Origin: Paenibacillus pinihumi DSM 23905 = JCM 16419
Lineage (GTDB): Bacteria; Bacillota; Bacilli; Paenibacillales; Paenibacillaceae
Reading direction: 5' to 3'
Length of the DNA stretch: 64,000 bases
Assembly (NCBI RefSeq): GCF_000422505.1
Contig: NZ_AULX01000024.1
Location: 1-64,000 of the forward strand
Positions within the stretch are counted from its first letter, which is position 1; each line of letters starts with the position of its first letter. The position numbers were made by a program, and so were the translations under genes. Positions 41,327-51,194 of this stretch are shown here, in pieces. Under the pieces are notes generated by a model, which worked only from the letters and a program-made list of their open reading frames with translations, ran no database searches and was not told the origin of the DNA.

Positions 41327-42196
41327 TCACTCGCGTTCTGTCCGGCCTGGAGTGTCTGCAATACCCGCCTGAATTTCCGGTTTGGACTGGGATGCGCCGG
41401 ATGTGTAGCTGCGCCTGAACTCGGCCGGCGATATGCCGTGCTTCCTGCGGAAAATACGGAAAAAGTAGGAGTAGCTGCCGAAGCCGCAGGTCTCGGCGAT
41501 TTGCTCCAGCGTCATGGAGCTGTATTTCATCCGCTCTTCTGCCACGGACAGCCTTATCTCCAGCGCGTATTCGATAATTGTCTTGCCCACATGCTCCTTG
41601 AACAGGTGGGAGGCTCGCGATACACTGAGCTGGACATGCTCCGCCAGATCTTCGATGCGCATGGAGGAGGTGGCGTGTTCCTCAATATAGGCCTTCATAC
41701 GTGAAGCGATGAAAGGACGACCCTGCTGCGAGGATTGTTCATCAATCTTCCGGTCGATGCTCAGGCATAGGCTGCGCAGCATGTAATCGGTCAGCTCCGG
41801 ACGTTCTCCGCCAACTCCCCGTCTCTCCAAAATGAGGTTCCGCCATAGCGACAAGAGCCTGTCCTCGGGATCGATCCGAATAAGCTGGGGGCGCTTGCGC
41901 CTCCGCCACCAGTCGTCAATCCAGCTGCCGTGGCAGGCCAGATAATAATCGCTGCTGGATATGATGCGTCCCCGCTGGGGATGATCGAAGGGCAGGATCG
42001 ATAATTGATACGGGTCTTCCGGGGCGTACAGCAGCAGGTCGCCCCCGGTAATCTCGCGCATTTCCCCATTGACAAGCGCGGTAGCGCGTCCCTCGGTTTG
42101 CAGCCGGAACAGGTAGCCCGGCCGGTTTGACTCATAGATGTTGGAGAAGGGTTGTGTATGATGTGAAAAACCGCACATCAGCAATCCGGCTTCCAT
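41327..42196 (-). CDS. AraC family regulator of the adjacent sugar genes
   Basis: This 289-residue regulator has a cupin-type ligand domain (about 10-95; GEMREITGGDLLLYAPEDPY) and a C-terminal AraC DNA-binding domain (about 175-275; MRIEDLAEHVQLSVSRASHLF, CGFGSYSYFFRIFRRKHGIS). The start is unsure: the ATG at 42196 lies 12 bases from AAGGAG, and a GTG at 42205 lies only three. It is divergent from a sugar isomerase/dehydrogenase pair, which it probably regulates. Confidence 0.85.
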   Translation of the reverse strand: MEAGLLMCGFSHHTQPFSNIYESNRPGYLFRLQTEGRATALVNGEMREITGGDLLLYAPEDPYQLSILPFDHPQRGRIISSSDYYLACHGSWIDDWWRRRKRPQLIRIDPEDRLLSLWRNLILERRGVGGERPELTDYMLRSLCLSIDRKIDEQSSQQGRPFIASRMKAYIEEHATSSMRIEDLAEHVQLSVSRASHLFKEHVGKTIIEYALEIRLSVAEERMKYSSMTLEQIAETCGFGSYSYFFRIFRRKHGISPAEFRRSYTSGASQSKPEIQAGIADTPGRTERE

Positions 42197-42270
42197 GCTT
42201 GTCACCCGCTCCTTTCTGTAAGGTTACCATTTTGACAGCAGAATTGTTCATGTAATAACGATATACTGCA

Positions 42271-42300
42271 TTGCGGTATGGACGCAAGTTTTTTTATAAT
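42271..42300 (+). promoter_or_regulatory. Promoter of the isomerase/oxidoreductase pair
   Basis: TTGCGG (42271-42276), an 18-bp spacer and a perfect TATAAT (42295-42300) lie about 105 bases before the start codon. Confidence 0.5.
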
Positions 42301-42405
42301 GAAATAGAAATGAAGATTCCCCGGGCGGATTCGCCGCAGCCGGGAATTATTCCGCAGCATGCACACATCAGATAACTTACTACAAACCTTGGGAGGCTAT
42401 ATGCT

Positions 42406-43176
42406 ATGGGAGCTTTAAAAATTGGCTTACAGCTTTATACCGTTCGCGATAACACAGAGAAAGATTTTGAAGGAACATTAAGAGCAGTAGCTGCCATGGG
42501 CTACGAAGGTGTAGAGTTCGCCGGGTACGGCGGAATTAGCGCAGAAGAAATGAAAGCGCTGCTAACGGAGCTCAATCTGACTGCAATCGGGAGCCATATC
42601 AGCCTGGAGCAGCTTGAGAATAATTTGGAGGGCGAGATTGAATATTTGAAAACAATCGGCGCCCGCTATGGCGTGCTGCCTTATTTGCAGGAAAAAGACC
42701 GCGGAAGCGATGAGAAGTGGCTTGCGCTGATTGAGAAGCTGGACCGGTTCGGCGAAGCGTTCCGCCAGAATGGCCTGATCTTCGGTTATCACAATCATGA
42801 GTTCGAATTTACTGACAAACTGGATGGCGGTTATGTATTCGACGCGATCTATGAGAAGGTTGCGCCTGAGCGCCTGCAAGTTGAAATGGACATCGGCTGG
42901 GTACAATACTCCGGACTTGATCCGCTGGCTTATATCGCCAAGTACAAGGGCAGACTGCCGCTTCTGCATCTTAAGGATTACCGCAAAGGCGAGCCGGGCG
43001 AGCAGATCGACACCGTTGAATTGGGACAGGGCGACCTTGACCTGCCGAGCATTATCGCATCTGCCGAGAAGGCGGATGTGGAATGGATCATTGTCGAGCA
43101 GGACCGCTGCGCCAATCCTTCACTGGAAGCTGTCAAGACGAGCAAGCAATGGCTGAACGAAAATTATAAGGGCTAA
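42406..43176 (+). CDS. Sugar phosphate isomerase/epimerase family protein
   Basis: This 256-residue TIM-barrel protein belongs to the AP-endonuclease-2-like (xylose isomerase-like) superfamily used for sugar isomerases and epimerases. GLQLYTVRD, GYEGVEFAGYGG, FGYHNHEFEF and LLHLKDY mark successive strands and metal-binding residues (His, Glu, Asp, His). GGGAGG lies about ten bases before the ATG. It precedes a Gfo/Idh/MocA oxidoreductase by 13 bp; such pairs handle inositol-like or unusual sugars and sugar acids. The substrate is unknown. Confidence 0.88.
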   Translation: MGALKIGLQLYTVRDNTEKDFEGTLRAVAAMGYEGVEFAGYGGISAEEMKALLTELNLTAIGSHISLEQLENNLEGEIEYLKTIGARYGVLPYLQEKDRGSDEKWLALIEKLDRFGEAFRQNGLIFGYHNHEFEFTDKLDGGYVFDAIYEKVAPERLQVEMDIGWVQYSGLDPLAYIAKYKGRLPLLHLKDYRKGEPGEQIDTVELGQGDLDLPSIIASAEKADVEWIIVEQDRCANPSLEAVKTSKQWLNENYKG

Positions 43177-43189
43177 AGGGGAGTTATAT

Positions 43190-44206
43190 ATGAGCAAAAT
43201 TAGAGTCGCAGTAATCGGATGCGGAGCGATCTCGCAAAGACGCCACATCCCGGAGTACAAAGGCAATGAACATGTTGAACTCGTTGCTTTCTGTGATCCG
43301 AACCTGGCTCGTGCCGAGCAGTGTGCAGAGCCGTTTGGCGCCAAAGCCTATGCGGATTACAAGGTTATGCTTGAAGAAGTAAAGCCGGATGCGGTTAGTG
43401 TTTGCACACCAAACGCAACCCATGCCCAAATCTCCATCGACGCAGCCAAGGCTGGCGCTCATGTGCTTGTAGAGAAGCCGATGGCATCCACTGACGAGGA
43501 AGCGGCGCAAATGATTAAAGCGGCAGAGGAGAACGGCGTCTACCTGATGGTTGGGCATAACCAGCGTCTGATGCCTCCACATGTCAAGGCCAAAGAACTG
43601 CTGCAATCGGGCAAGCTTGGACGCGTGCTGTCCTTCCGCACTTCTTTTGGCCATCCGGGGCCAGAGGGCTGGAGCGTAGACGGACAATCGAGCTGGTTCT
43701 TCCGCAAGGAAGAAGCGATCATGGGAGCAATGGGTGATCTGGGTGTCCATAAGGCTGATCTGATCCGCTGGTTGCTGGATGATGAGGTTGCTGTTGTCGG
43801 CGGGTTGATCTCGACGATCGACAAGAAGACGGATGTTGACGACAATGCAGTCTGCATTTTGCAAATGAAGAGCGGAGCAATTGGGTCACTCGTTGCAAGC
43901 TGGACATATTACAAAGGCGAGGACAACAGCACTGTGTTGTGGTGCGAGAACGGGGTGCTGAAAATTGGGACGGACCCTGTAGACCAAGTCGTTCTGGAAC
44001 TGCGCAACGGCTCGGTTGAGCGTCATCAGGTAGGGGCAATTGCTACTAATGAAAGACAGACAACCAGTGGTGTGATCGATGCTTTCGTGAACAGCATCGT
44101 GACGAAAACTCCGCCGGCTATTTCCGGTGAGGAAGGCCGCCGCTCTCTGGAAGTCATTCTGGCTGCTTTTGAATCCAAAGCTACAGGGAAAATGATCTCT
44201 CTGTAA
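43190..44206 (+). CDS. Gfo/Idh/MocA family oxidoreductase
   Basis: This 338-residue NAD(P)-dependent sugar dehydrogenase starts with the Rossmann motif VAVIGCGAISQRRHIPEY. VCTPNATHAQI and HVLVEKPMA, with the catalytic-type EKP, follow at about 65-100, and the C-terminal substrate domain has GDLGVHKADLIRWLL. The ATG follows AAGGGGAG. It is coexpressed with the isomerase upstream and ends at a strong terminator. The substrate cannot be told. Confidence 0.92.
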   Translation: MSKIRVAVIGCGAISQRRHIPEYKGNEHVELVAFCDPNLARAEQCAEPFGAKAYADYKVMLEEVKPDAVSVCTPNATHAQISIDAAKAGAHVLVEKPMASTDEEAAQMIKAAEENGVYLMVGHNQRLMPPHVKAKELLQSGKLGRVLSFRTSFGHPGPEGWSVDGQSSWFFRKEEAIMGAMGDLGVHKADLIRWLLDDEVAVVGGLISTIDKKTDVDDNAVCILQMKSGAIGSLVASWTYYKGEDNSTVLWCENGVLKIGTDPVDQVVLELRNGSVERHQVGAIATNERQTTSGVIDAFVNSIVTKTPPAISGEEGRRSLEVILAAFESKATGKMISL

Positions 44207-44229
44207 ACCGGGATTCTGATAACTACCGT

Positions 44230-44281
44230 AAGCCTGCACCGGCGTATTCCCTGAATAGGAATCGCGGTGCAGGCTTTTTGC
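44230..44281 (+). terminator. Terminator after the oxidoreductase gene
   Basis: AAGCCTGCACCG and CGGTGCAGGCTT pair over 12 bp, with an inner ATTCC/GGAAT stem, and TTTT follows. Confidence 0.85.
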
Positions 44282-44361
44282 TGCATTTTTTTGTAGCTCA
44301 GCCCTGGGGCTACAGGAAATTCCCCAGAATGCCGGGCGTATATCATTTCAGATTGCATGTA

Positions 44362-46776
44362 CTACCATTTTGAACCCCCGGAGGAGTTTTTGCCATTGTC
44401 GCCCCAAGAACTTCCACCTGAGGAATTTTTGTTGTTGCCGCCGCCCCATGAGCTGCCCCCGGAAGAATTGCCCCCATTGCCTGAGCGGTTTCTTCTCTGT
44501 TCGGCTGCCATCCGCTCCATTGCGAGTGCGGCCTGGTAGTCGCTTTCCATGCTTTGAATAATCGCTGTGACAGCTGCGATCCGCTCCATGGCTTCCTTAT
44601 AATTCCCCTCGTTGAATAACTGCTCGCTTGAATTGCGAAGTTCCAGATATCTCTTGTTATAGAGTGACAGATTGATCCGGTTGCTTCCGCGCCGCTTGAC
44701 CGACTCATATTTGGCATGGGCATCGGCCAAGCCGTTAGCCGCCTGTGCCTTCCAATGAACAGCCTGGTTCACCTCTTCAACAAAGGTTGATGTCTGTTGA
44801 TTCAACTGCTGAACAGCCTGCTCCACCTCTTCAAGATTCACCTTGCCGGATGCAGTCAGGCGAAGGATCTGCTCGTGCAGGGAATGGATATGTCCGCTGA
44901 GTTCCGTCCAGGCAGGACGATAGGGGATATTTTCCTTGCGGATTAGTACTTCACTTTGCTGGAATTGTTCCCGCCAGGAAGCTGCCTGTTTTTTGGCAGT
45001 ATCTGCTCTCATATCCAGTGAGGACAATCCGGAGCGGCATTGGACCGTCAGTTCATCAGCGTCACGGACTTCTGACAAGAGCTGCTCTAATCTCTCGTGG
45101 GCGGCATCGAATTGCTGTTCCGTATCCTCGCATAGACGTGCTGCCATGGAAACCCGCTGAGGAACTTCTTTCACAAATAAAATCATGCGCTGGAACTGCT
45201 CTTCGAGCTCCCGCCAATGATTATCCGTATATTTAAGCTTGGCGGCGCTGAACAGCTCAAGAATCTTGCTGATTTCCTGCTCATAGGACAGCTGTTTGGA
45301 CGCGATATATCCGATCTGTTCTCTAGTCAGACGTTTTAGCTCGCCTTGCCTCACTGTTATAGCCAGCGCTTCCTCCAGTAACGTGCGGCACTTGTCTGCC
45401 AGCTGGCCGGTCTGGCGCATCTCACCGTCTTTAAGTTGGATAATCAGTTGTTCGTTAAACTCCTGGGCCTGGTCGATCAGCTTGTCCGGACGAAGCCGGG
45501 ACATGGCAAGCTGAATTCCATGTTCATGCGTTAATGCATCCAGCCGCTGTCTTAAGGCTGCTGCGTCGGAAGGAAGTTTCCGGTACCCTTCCTCATAGGA
45601 GCGGATGCTCCCGACATCCTCCAGCAGTCTGCCGGAGTCATTCTTGGAATCCGTCACTTCTTCGCAGGCGGCGATTGGATCGAATACTCTCAGCTTATCC
45701 AGTGCATCCCGCTCTTCCTCCAGTTCATGGAGCGTCTTGTGCAGTGCTGAAAGGGGGTAACCTGTACCTGATACCGCCTGGCTCAAATCGGTACGGCATT
45801 GTTGCAGCAGCTCGGTCAGCCTGCCTATCCGCTGTTTAATTGTGCTGTCCGCTTCTTTCAGCCGCCCGATTTCCTGTTGGCAATGATTGATTCGGGCTTC
45901 AATTTCATCCAGCCCCTGCTTGAGCTGCTGCTCGGCTGCACGTAACGCCCTTACTTTATGAGCGGCAATCTCCCTGCCGGCTGTGTCTTTGTTTAACTGG
46001 TCCAGAAGCACCAATTGCTCGGCCAGAATCCGTTCTGCAGCAGCAGCAAGCTTCTCGCTTTCTCCTTGTAAAAAACCGGTGAACGGCTTAAGCTCGTCAG
46101 TCTCGCGGGGGATACGTGCCATCAGTTCCCCGACCCGTTGTACCTGGGCTTCAAGGTTGTTCTTAGCCTTCCTTCCACGTGCGATGGCCTGGATGCCTAT
46201 TATGAGTGCGATGAATGCCGTGCAGGCTGCTCCTGCAATGGCAATGGTTGTTGCAGAAGGCCCGCCGGAAGCAGTGCCGCCCTTAGCGCCCGGGGATTTC
46301 AGCTTGTCCGCGGCCTCAATTGTGGCGAGAGCGCCCCGGGCAAAATCGCCTTCCTGTGCAGCAGGAATAAAATGACGGTTAATAAACTCCGTAATCGGCG
46401 GTTCCTGATTCCCGTTGCGGTCATAGTCTGCGGGCAGGGCAGCAAATGCTGCATCAAGAGCTTTATTCCTGTAATTTATTTCAACCGCACGCTCTTCTTT
46501 GGCAATGAGCAGCAGCACATCGTTCCCGGTGAGCCGCCAGTCCTTGTAGACCTGTGAAGCGTAATCCTCCGGCAATGCTCCTTCCAGGCTGTCAACGGTG
46601 AGAATATAAAAGGCATACGGACCCTTTTCGGCCTGTTGGCTGAGCTTTTGAATCTCATTTGCCGGAAACAGTGCTGCCTGGTCTACAACATGCCCGGACT
46701 TCCCGGGGATTGCTGCTGCGGTAAGTTGAGGCAGCGCGAGGACAAGCAGCATTAGCAGGATAACGATTTTTTTCAA
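44362..46776 (-). CDS. TPM-domain coiled-coil protein with Gly/Ser/Trp-rich tail
   Basis: This 804-residue membrane protein starts with a signal-type segment, then a TPM domain (about 25-150; GHVVDQAALFPANEIQKLSQ, GNDVLLLIAKEERAVEI) that faces outward. A membrane helix follows at about 180-203, then about 550 residues of mostly coiled coil, sometimes labelled EzrA-like. The last 40 residues repeat NSSGGSSWG with Gly and Asn, the GSSxG-type tail common in TPM proteins. The start is a TTG at 46776 with GGAGGAGG eight bases upstream. Function is unknown; a role in envelope quality control is only a guess. Confidence 0.8.
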   Translation of the reverse strand: MKKIVILLMLLVLALPQLTAAAIPGKSGHVVDQAALFPANEIQKLSQQAEKGPYAFYILTVDSLEGALPEDYASQVYKDWRLTGNDVLLLIAKEERAVEINYRNKALDAAFAALPADYDRNGNQEPPITEFINRHFIPAAQEGDFARGALATIEAADKLKSPGAKGGTASGGPSATTIAIAGAACTAFIALIIGIQAIARGRKAKNNLEAQVQRVGELMARIPRETDELKPFTGFLQGESEKLAAAAERILAEQLVLLDQLNKDTAGREIAAHKVRALRAAEQQLKQGLDEIEARINHCQQEIGRLKEADSTIKQRIGRLTELLQQCRTDLSQAVSGTGYPLSALHKTLHELEEERDALDKLRVFDPIAACEEVTDSKNDSGRLLEDVGSIRSYEEGYRKLPSDAAALRQRLDALTHEHGIQLAMSRLRPDKLIDQAQEFNEQLIIQLKDGEMRQTGQLADKCRTLLEEALAITVRQGELKRLTREQIGYIASKQLSYEQEISKILELFSAAKLKYTDNHWRELEEQFQRMILFVKEVPQRVSMAARLCEDTEQQFDAAHERLEQLLSEVRDADELTVQCRSGLSSLDMRADTAKKQAASWREQFQQSEVLIRKENIPYRPAWTELSGHIHSLHEQILRLTASGKVNLEEVEQAVQQLNQQTSTFVEEVNQAVHWKAQAANGLADAHAKYESVKRRGSNRINLSLYNKRYLELRNSSEQLFNEGNYKEAMERIAAVTAIIQSMESDYQAALAMERMAAEQRRNRSGNGGNSSGGSSWGGGNNKNSSGGSSWGDNGKNSSGGSKW

Positions 46777-47080
46777 TGGTGAAGCCTCCTCCGGCAAAGT
46801 TGCATAATGAATATTGCAAACTTTTAATAGATACGTTTAACATACCTGCTGCGTTCCCAAAAATCAAATGCCCGGGATATTCGGGAGCATGCAGGAAATA
46901 AATAAAAGGTTCGCGAACTTTACGTAATCAAACACATATTTTTTGCCTGCGTGCAATAGACTGCTTCATTCCCTGTTCCGTCAGATAAAAGCATAGAAGA
47001 CTGGGCTGTTGCTGTAAATCTCTGAGGAGAGCGCCAGAAAGACAAAGAAGCAAGCATTCGGGAGAAATGAGGAGGATGAC
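46777..47080. other. Divergent gene-free stretch
   Basis: No gene is seen. It must hold the promoters of the TPM-domain gene (leftward) and the phosphoesterase gene (rightward), but no clear hexamers stand out. A 10-bp palindrome GTTCGCGAAC lies at 46918-46927. Confidence 0.4.
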
Positions 47081-47812
47081 ATGGAGAAAATAGCCGTGCT
47101 ATCGGATATTCACGGAAATATGCCTGCCCTTGATGCAGTAACGAGGGATCTGGAGCAACGCGGAATCCGCCAGCTGATTTGCCTGGGCGATCTGGTGGGA
47201 AAGGGGCCGGATTCGGATACGTCCGTGGACCGCATTCGTGCGCTCTGCCAGACTGTCATCCGCGGAAACTGGGATGATTTTATATCGAACCCCACTGACA
47301 ATCAAACGCTGGAATGGCATCAACGCAAGCTGGGAGAAGAACGGATGAATTATTTGAAGTCGCTCCCGTTCTCCGTAGAATTTTACATGAGCGGCAGATT
47401 AATCCGGCTGTTTCATGCTTCCCCGCGAAGTGTTTACGAACGTATTCAGCCCTGGGATAGTGTGGATGCCAGAATATCGCTATTTGAGGCTTCGGAGCAT
47501 ACGAGCGGCAGCCTGCAGGCGGACGTGGCAGGGTACGGAGATATTCATAATGCCTACATGCAGCATTTTACCGGCAAAACCCTATTTAATGTGGGCAGTG
47601 TAGGCAATCCGCTGGAAATTCCGCAGGCTTCCTACGCCATTCTGGAGGGGGAGCGTGATTCCGAAGCTGCCGCCCCGTTCAGCATTCAGCTTGTACGTGT
47701 GCCTTACGATAACGAAAGGGCGGTCCAGGATGCCGTAGATGCCGGAATGCCGGATTTGGACAACTACATTCGGGAAATCCGGACAGCGAAGTACCGGGGG
47801 CTGAAAGATTGA
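47081..47812 (+). CDS. Metallophosphoesterase family protein
   Basis: This 243-residue protein has the calcineurin-like (YfcE/MJ0936-type) two-metal phosphoesterase motifs in order: LSDIHGNMPAL, CLGDLVGKGPDS, VIRGNWDD, GYGDIHNAYMQ (in place of GHTH) and FNVGSVGNP. The replacement of the usual GHTH by GDIH keeps one His. GAGGAGG lies six bases before the ATG. It is probably a cytoplasmic phosphodiesterase of unknown substrate. Confidence 0.85.
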   Translation: MEKIAVLSDIHGNMPALDAVTRDLEQRGIRQLICLGDLVGKGPDSDTSVDRIRALCQTVIRGNWDDFISNPTDNQTLEWHQRKLGEERMNYLKSLPFSVEFYMSGRLIRLFHASPRSVYERIQPWDSVDARISLFEASEHTSGSLQADVAGYGDIHNAYMQHFTGKTLFNVGSVGNPLEIPQASYAILEGERDSEAAAPFSIQLVRVPYDNERAVQDAVDAGMPDLDNYIREIRTAKYRGLKD

Positions 47813-47995
47813 GTATGGGCGAAAGAACGGGACAAATTTAAACTCCATGTAAATTTGTGTTAATAAAATTAACATTAATTTGATACTGTCATGATAAATG
47901 TGGATGTAAAGTTCCACGATTCATAGTATAATTAGGGAAACATCGCTAATAACCTGACGAAATCTCACACAAACCTCACAAATTCGACATCAAGC
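47813..47995. other. AT-rich upstream region of the glycogen operon
   Basis: A TATAAT at 47927-47932 could be the -10 of the glg operon, but no good -35 accompanies it. Two CTCACA copies spaced 11 bp lie near 47964. No gene is seen. Confidence 0.35.
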
Positions 47996-48040
47996 TTCAA
48001 AGCCTGTCCCCTCCACTTCAGACAGGCTTTGAAATTTTTA
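47996..48040 (+). terminator. Strong terminator 70 bp before glgB
   Basis: TTCAAAGCCTGTC and its exact complement form a 13-bp stem (47996-48008 with 48021-48033), followed by ATTTTT. It either ends the phosphoesterase transcript or lies in the leader of the glg operon as an attenuator. Confidence 0.85.
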
Positions 48041-48107
48041 TCACCACACTTTTTAATCCTACATTTACACCTGTTTCACATACTCTGGTCCAGGGGGTGC
48101 TGCTTGG

Positions 48108-50021
48108 ATGACAGATGCGCCGTTAGCTGGTTTGTCCAGGACGGATCTATATCTTTTTAATGAAGGAAGTTTGTACCACAGCTATCATACGTTTGGCGCG
48201 CATATCATGGAAGCAGGAGGTAAAAAAGGGGTGCGTTTTGCACTCTGGGCACCTCAAGCACGTTCTGTCGGGGTAGCGGGAAGCTTTAACGGATGGAACG
48301 GTCAATCTCACCCGATGGAGCCGATTGGCACAACCGGGGTATGGTGGACCTTTATTGAGCATATCGGTGAAGGTGAGCTGTATAAATACGAGATTGAAAC
48401 CTTGTCGGGAGTCCGCCTGCTCAAGGCAGATCCGTTCGCTTTTCATGCGGAACGCAGGCCGGGAACTTCCTCTGTTACAGCTTCCCTCAAGTGTTACCAG
48501 TGGCGTGATGCCGCATGGATGCAGGGCAGGCCGCAGCGCAATATTTACAGTAAACCGCTGCTTATTTACGAGGTTCATCTTGGCTCCTGGAGAATTAAGG
48601 GGGAAGAAGACTTCTATTCCTACGATGAGCTGGCAGATCATCTGGCAAGTTATGCGCAGCAAATGGGCTACACCCATATTGAGCTGATGCCGATAACTGA
48701 GCACCCGCTTGACGCCTCATGGGGGTATCAGGCGACAGGCTATTTTGCGGCAACAAGCCGTTATGGAGATCCTGCGGGGCTGATGCGGTTTGTGGACCGG
48801 TGCCATCAGGCGGGCCTGGGCGTTATTCTGGACTGGGTGCCTGGACACTTTTGCAAGGACGATCACGGACTTCGGGAATTTGACGGTACGCCGCTGTATG
48901 AAGGGGCGGATTGGAAGCGCGCCGAGAAGCCGCTGTGGGGGACACTGGCATTCGATTTCGGCAGGGCGGAGGTACAAAGCTTTCTGTTGTCCAGCGCGAT
49001 CTTCTGGATGGAAATGTTCCATCTTGACGGTCTGCGCGTTGATGCGGTCGCGAGCATGATTGATCTTCACTTTGATAAGCCGGAATCGATGTTCACTTTC
49101 AATGAATATGGCGGCAAGGACAATTTGGCGGCATTGCATTTTTTGAAGAAGCTGAATGAGGTCGTATTTCACTATTATCCCGATGCTCTGATGATAGCCG
49201 AGGATTCATCCTCATGGCCTGGGGTCAGCGCTCCGACCTATGCGGGGGGATTGGGTTTTAATTTCAAATGGAATATGGGCTGGATGAATGACATGCTGCG
49301 CTATATGGCCCTTCATCCGGCAGACAGACGCCATCATCACCACCTGATCACCTTTTCTTTGGTATATGCCTTTAATGAAAATTTTGTACTGCCGCTTTCT
49401 CATGATGAGGTTGTCCACGGCAAGCGGTCGCTCCTGAATAAAATGTCAGGCACCTATGAGGAAAAATTTGCCCAACTCCGGCTGTTTTTTGGCTATTGGA
49501 TGACGCATCCCGGCAAAAAGCTGCTGTTTATGGGCGGCGAATGGGGGCAATTTGACGAATGGAAGGACCGGGAGCAGCTGGACTGGATGCTGCATGACTA
49601 TGAGCTGCACCGGAGCCTGCATCTGTATTCGCAAGCACTCAACCGGTTTTACGCCAGCGAGCCTTCCTTGTGGGAGCTGGACTGCAAGCCGGAAGGGTTC
49701 GAATGGATTGACGTTCATAACGCGGAGCAGTCCGTCATTGCCTTCATCCGGCGTGCAAGGCAAAACGGAGACTTCCTGATCATTTTGTGCAATTTCTCCG
49801 CATACCCGATTGATTTGTACCGTTTTGGCGTACCGCAGGGAGGCAGTTACCGGATTGTTTTTCGCAGTGATGAGAGCGGCCTCGGCTTGCAGCAAGGCTG
49901 CGGCACCTGCTGTACGGCAGCAGAACCAGGCTGGCATGGCCGTCATTTTAGCGTTACCCTGCAACTTCCCCCGTTTGGTTTTATCATACTGAAGCCTGAG
50001 GCGGGGAGCTTACCTCATTAA
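48108..50021 (+). CDS. glgB: 1,4-alpha-glucan branching enzyme
   Basis: This 637-residue GH13 enzyme adds alpha-1,6 branches during glycogen synthesis. The N-terminal CBM48 domain (about 35-120; FALWAPQARSVGVAGSFNGW) precedes the barrel. Catalytic residues lie in DGLRVDAVASM (nucleophile Asp), MIAEDSSSWPG (acid Glu) and PLSHDEVVHGK (transition-state Asp). The short C-terminal beta domain ends near 630. The ATG at 48108 is preceded by a weak site (CCAGGGGG). It leads a glgB-C-D-A cluster. Confidence 0.95.
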   Translation: MTDAPLAGLSRTDLYLFNEGSLYHSYHTFGAHIMEAGGKKGVRFALWAPQARSVGVAGSFNGWNGQSHPMEPIGTTGVWWTFIEHIGEGELYKYEIETLSGVRLLKADPFAFHAERRPGTSSVTASLKCYQWRDAAWMQGRPQRNIYSKPLLIYEVHLGSWRIKGEEDFYSYDELADHLASYAQQMGYTHIELMPITEHPLDASWGYQATGYFAATSRYGDPAGLMRFVDRCHQAGLGVILDWVPGHFCKDDHGLREFDGTPLYEGADWKRAEKPLWGTLAFDFGRAEVQSFLLSSAIFWMEMFHLDGLRVDAVASMIDLHFDKPESMFTFNEYGGKDNLAALHFLKKLNEVVFHYYPDALMIAEDSSSWPGVSAPTYAGGLGFNFKWNMGWMNDMLRYMALHPADRRHHHHLITFSLVYAFNENFVLPLSHDEVVHGKRSLLNKMSGTYEEKFAQLRLFFGYWMTHPGKKLLFMGGEWGQFDEWKDREQLDWMLHDYELHRSLHLYSQALNRFYASEPSLWELDCKPEGFEWIDVHNAEQSVIAFIRRARQNGDFLIILCNFSAYPIDLYRFGVPQGGSYRIVFRSDESGLGLQQGCGTCCTAAEPGWHGRHFSVTLQLPPFGFIILKPEAGSLPH

Positions 50022-50033
50022 GGAGTGGTATCC

Positions 50034-51194
50034 ATGGTACGGAAAGAAATGATCGCAATGCTGCTGGCCGGTGGTGAGGGGAAAAGACTGGGCGTGCTGA
50101 CTAAGGATTTGGCGAAGCCCGCCGTTCATTTTGGCGGTAAATACCGGATTATAGACTTTACATTAAGCAATTGCGCTCATTCAGGCATTGATACCGTGGG
50201 GGTGCTGACCCAATACCAGCCGCTTGTACTGAACCAGTATCTGGGCATTGGAAGCCCGTGGGGATTGGACCGGCGGGACGGAGGGATGGCCGTGCTTCCG
50301 CCGTACGTCAAGTCCAAAGGCGGTACCTGGTACAAAGGGACAGCGAATGCGATTTATCAAAACATGGGCTTTATCGACCGCTACGACCCGGAATATGTCC
50401 TGATTATATCCGGTGACCATATTTATAAAATGGATTACGATCTGATGCTCCAACATCATAAAAAACAGGGAGCGGATGTCACAATTGCCGTGTTTGAGGT
50501 GCCTTGGAAAGATGCTAGCCGGTTCGGCATCATGAATGTGGATGACGAGGACAGGATTGTACAGTTTGAGGAAAAACCCCAAACACCAGCCAGTAATCTA
50601 GCTTCTATGGGCGTCTATATTTTCTCATGGCATGTGCTTCAGCAATATCTGATCCGTGATGAGGCTTCCAAGTTGTCGAGCAATGATTTCGGCAAGGACA
50701 TCATACCGGCGATGCTCGCTGACGGCAAGAAGCTGTGTGCATATGCGTTTAACGGGTACTGGAAGGATGTCGGGACAATTGAAAGTCTATGGGAGGCCAA
50801 TATGGATCTGTTGGAGGAGCATCCGCAGCTTGATTTGTATGACCGTGACTGGCGCATCTATTCCGTCAATCCAAACCGTCCTGCCCATTACGTATCGGGC
50901 GACGCCGAAGTTACTGCATCTCTCGTGTCGGAAGGCTGCTTCATAGAAGGTATCGTCGACAGATCGGTCTTGTTCTATGGTGTGGAGGCGGCGCCGGGCA
51001 CACTCATCAGTGAATCGGTGGTGATGCCGGGAGCAAAGATCGGCAGAGGGGCCCAAATATTCCGGGCGATCGTAGGAGAGGGCGCACATATTGGGGATAA
51101 TGTAACGATCGGCTCACCGGATGGCAGCGAGATTACAGTCGTCGCCAGCGATGAGTATATATCGTCCAATCAGACGCTGATGGGGGTGGAGTAG
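50034..51194 (+). CDS. glgC: Glucose-1-phosphate adenylyltransferase, catalytic subunit
   Basis: This 386-residue enzyme makes ADP-glucose, the donor for glycogen synthesis. The nucleotide motif is [20 protein letters not shown], the substrate motif [15 protein letters not shown], and the catalytic loop [15 protein letters not shown] follows. A left-handed beta-helix forms the C-terminus. The ATG at 50034 follows AAGGAG by eight bases; the GTG at 50025 lacks one. It lies 12 bp after glgB and joins glgD directly. Confidence 0.95.
   Translation: MVRKEMIAMLLAGGEGKRLGVLTKDLAKPAVHFGGKYRIIDFTLSNCAHSGIDTVGVLTQYQPLVLNQYLGIGSPWGLDRRDGGMAVLPPYVKSKGGTWYKGTANAIYQNMGFIDRYDPEYVLIISGDHIYKMDYDLMLQHHKKQGADVTIAVFEVPWKDASRFGIMNVDDEDRIVQFEEKPQTPASNLASMGVYIFSWHVLQQYLIRDEASKLSSNDFGKDIIPAMLADGKKLCAYAFNGYWKDVGTIESLWEANMDLLEEHPQLDLYDRDWRIYSVNPNRPAHYVSGDAEVTASLVSEGCFIEGIVDRSVLFYGVEAAPGTLISESVVMPGAKIGRGAQIFRAIVGEGAHIGDNVTIGSPDGSEITVVASDEYISSNQTLMGVE

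Noticed and set aside
47960-47985. Two CTCACA copies spaced 11 bp before glgB as a Pho box
   Set aside because: Only two copies are present and flanking 11-bp steps do not continue the motif, unlike the six-fold array before trxB.
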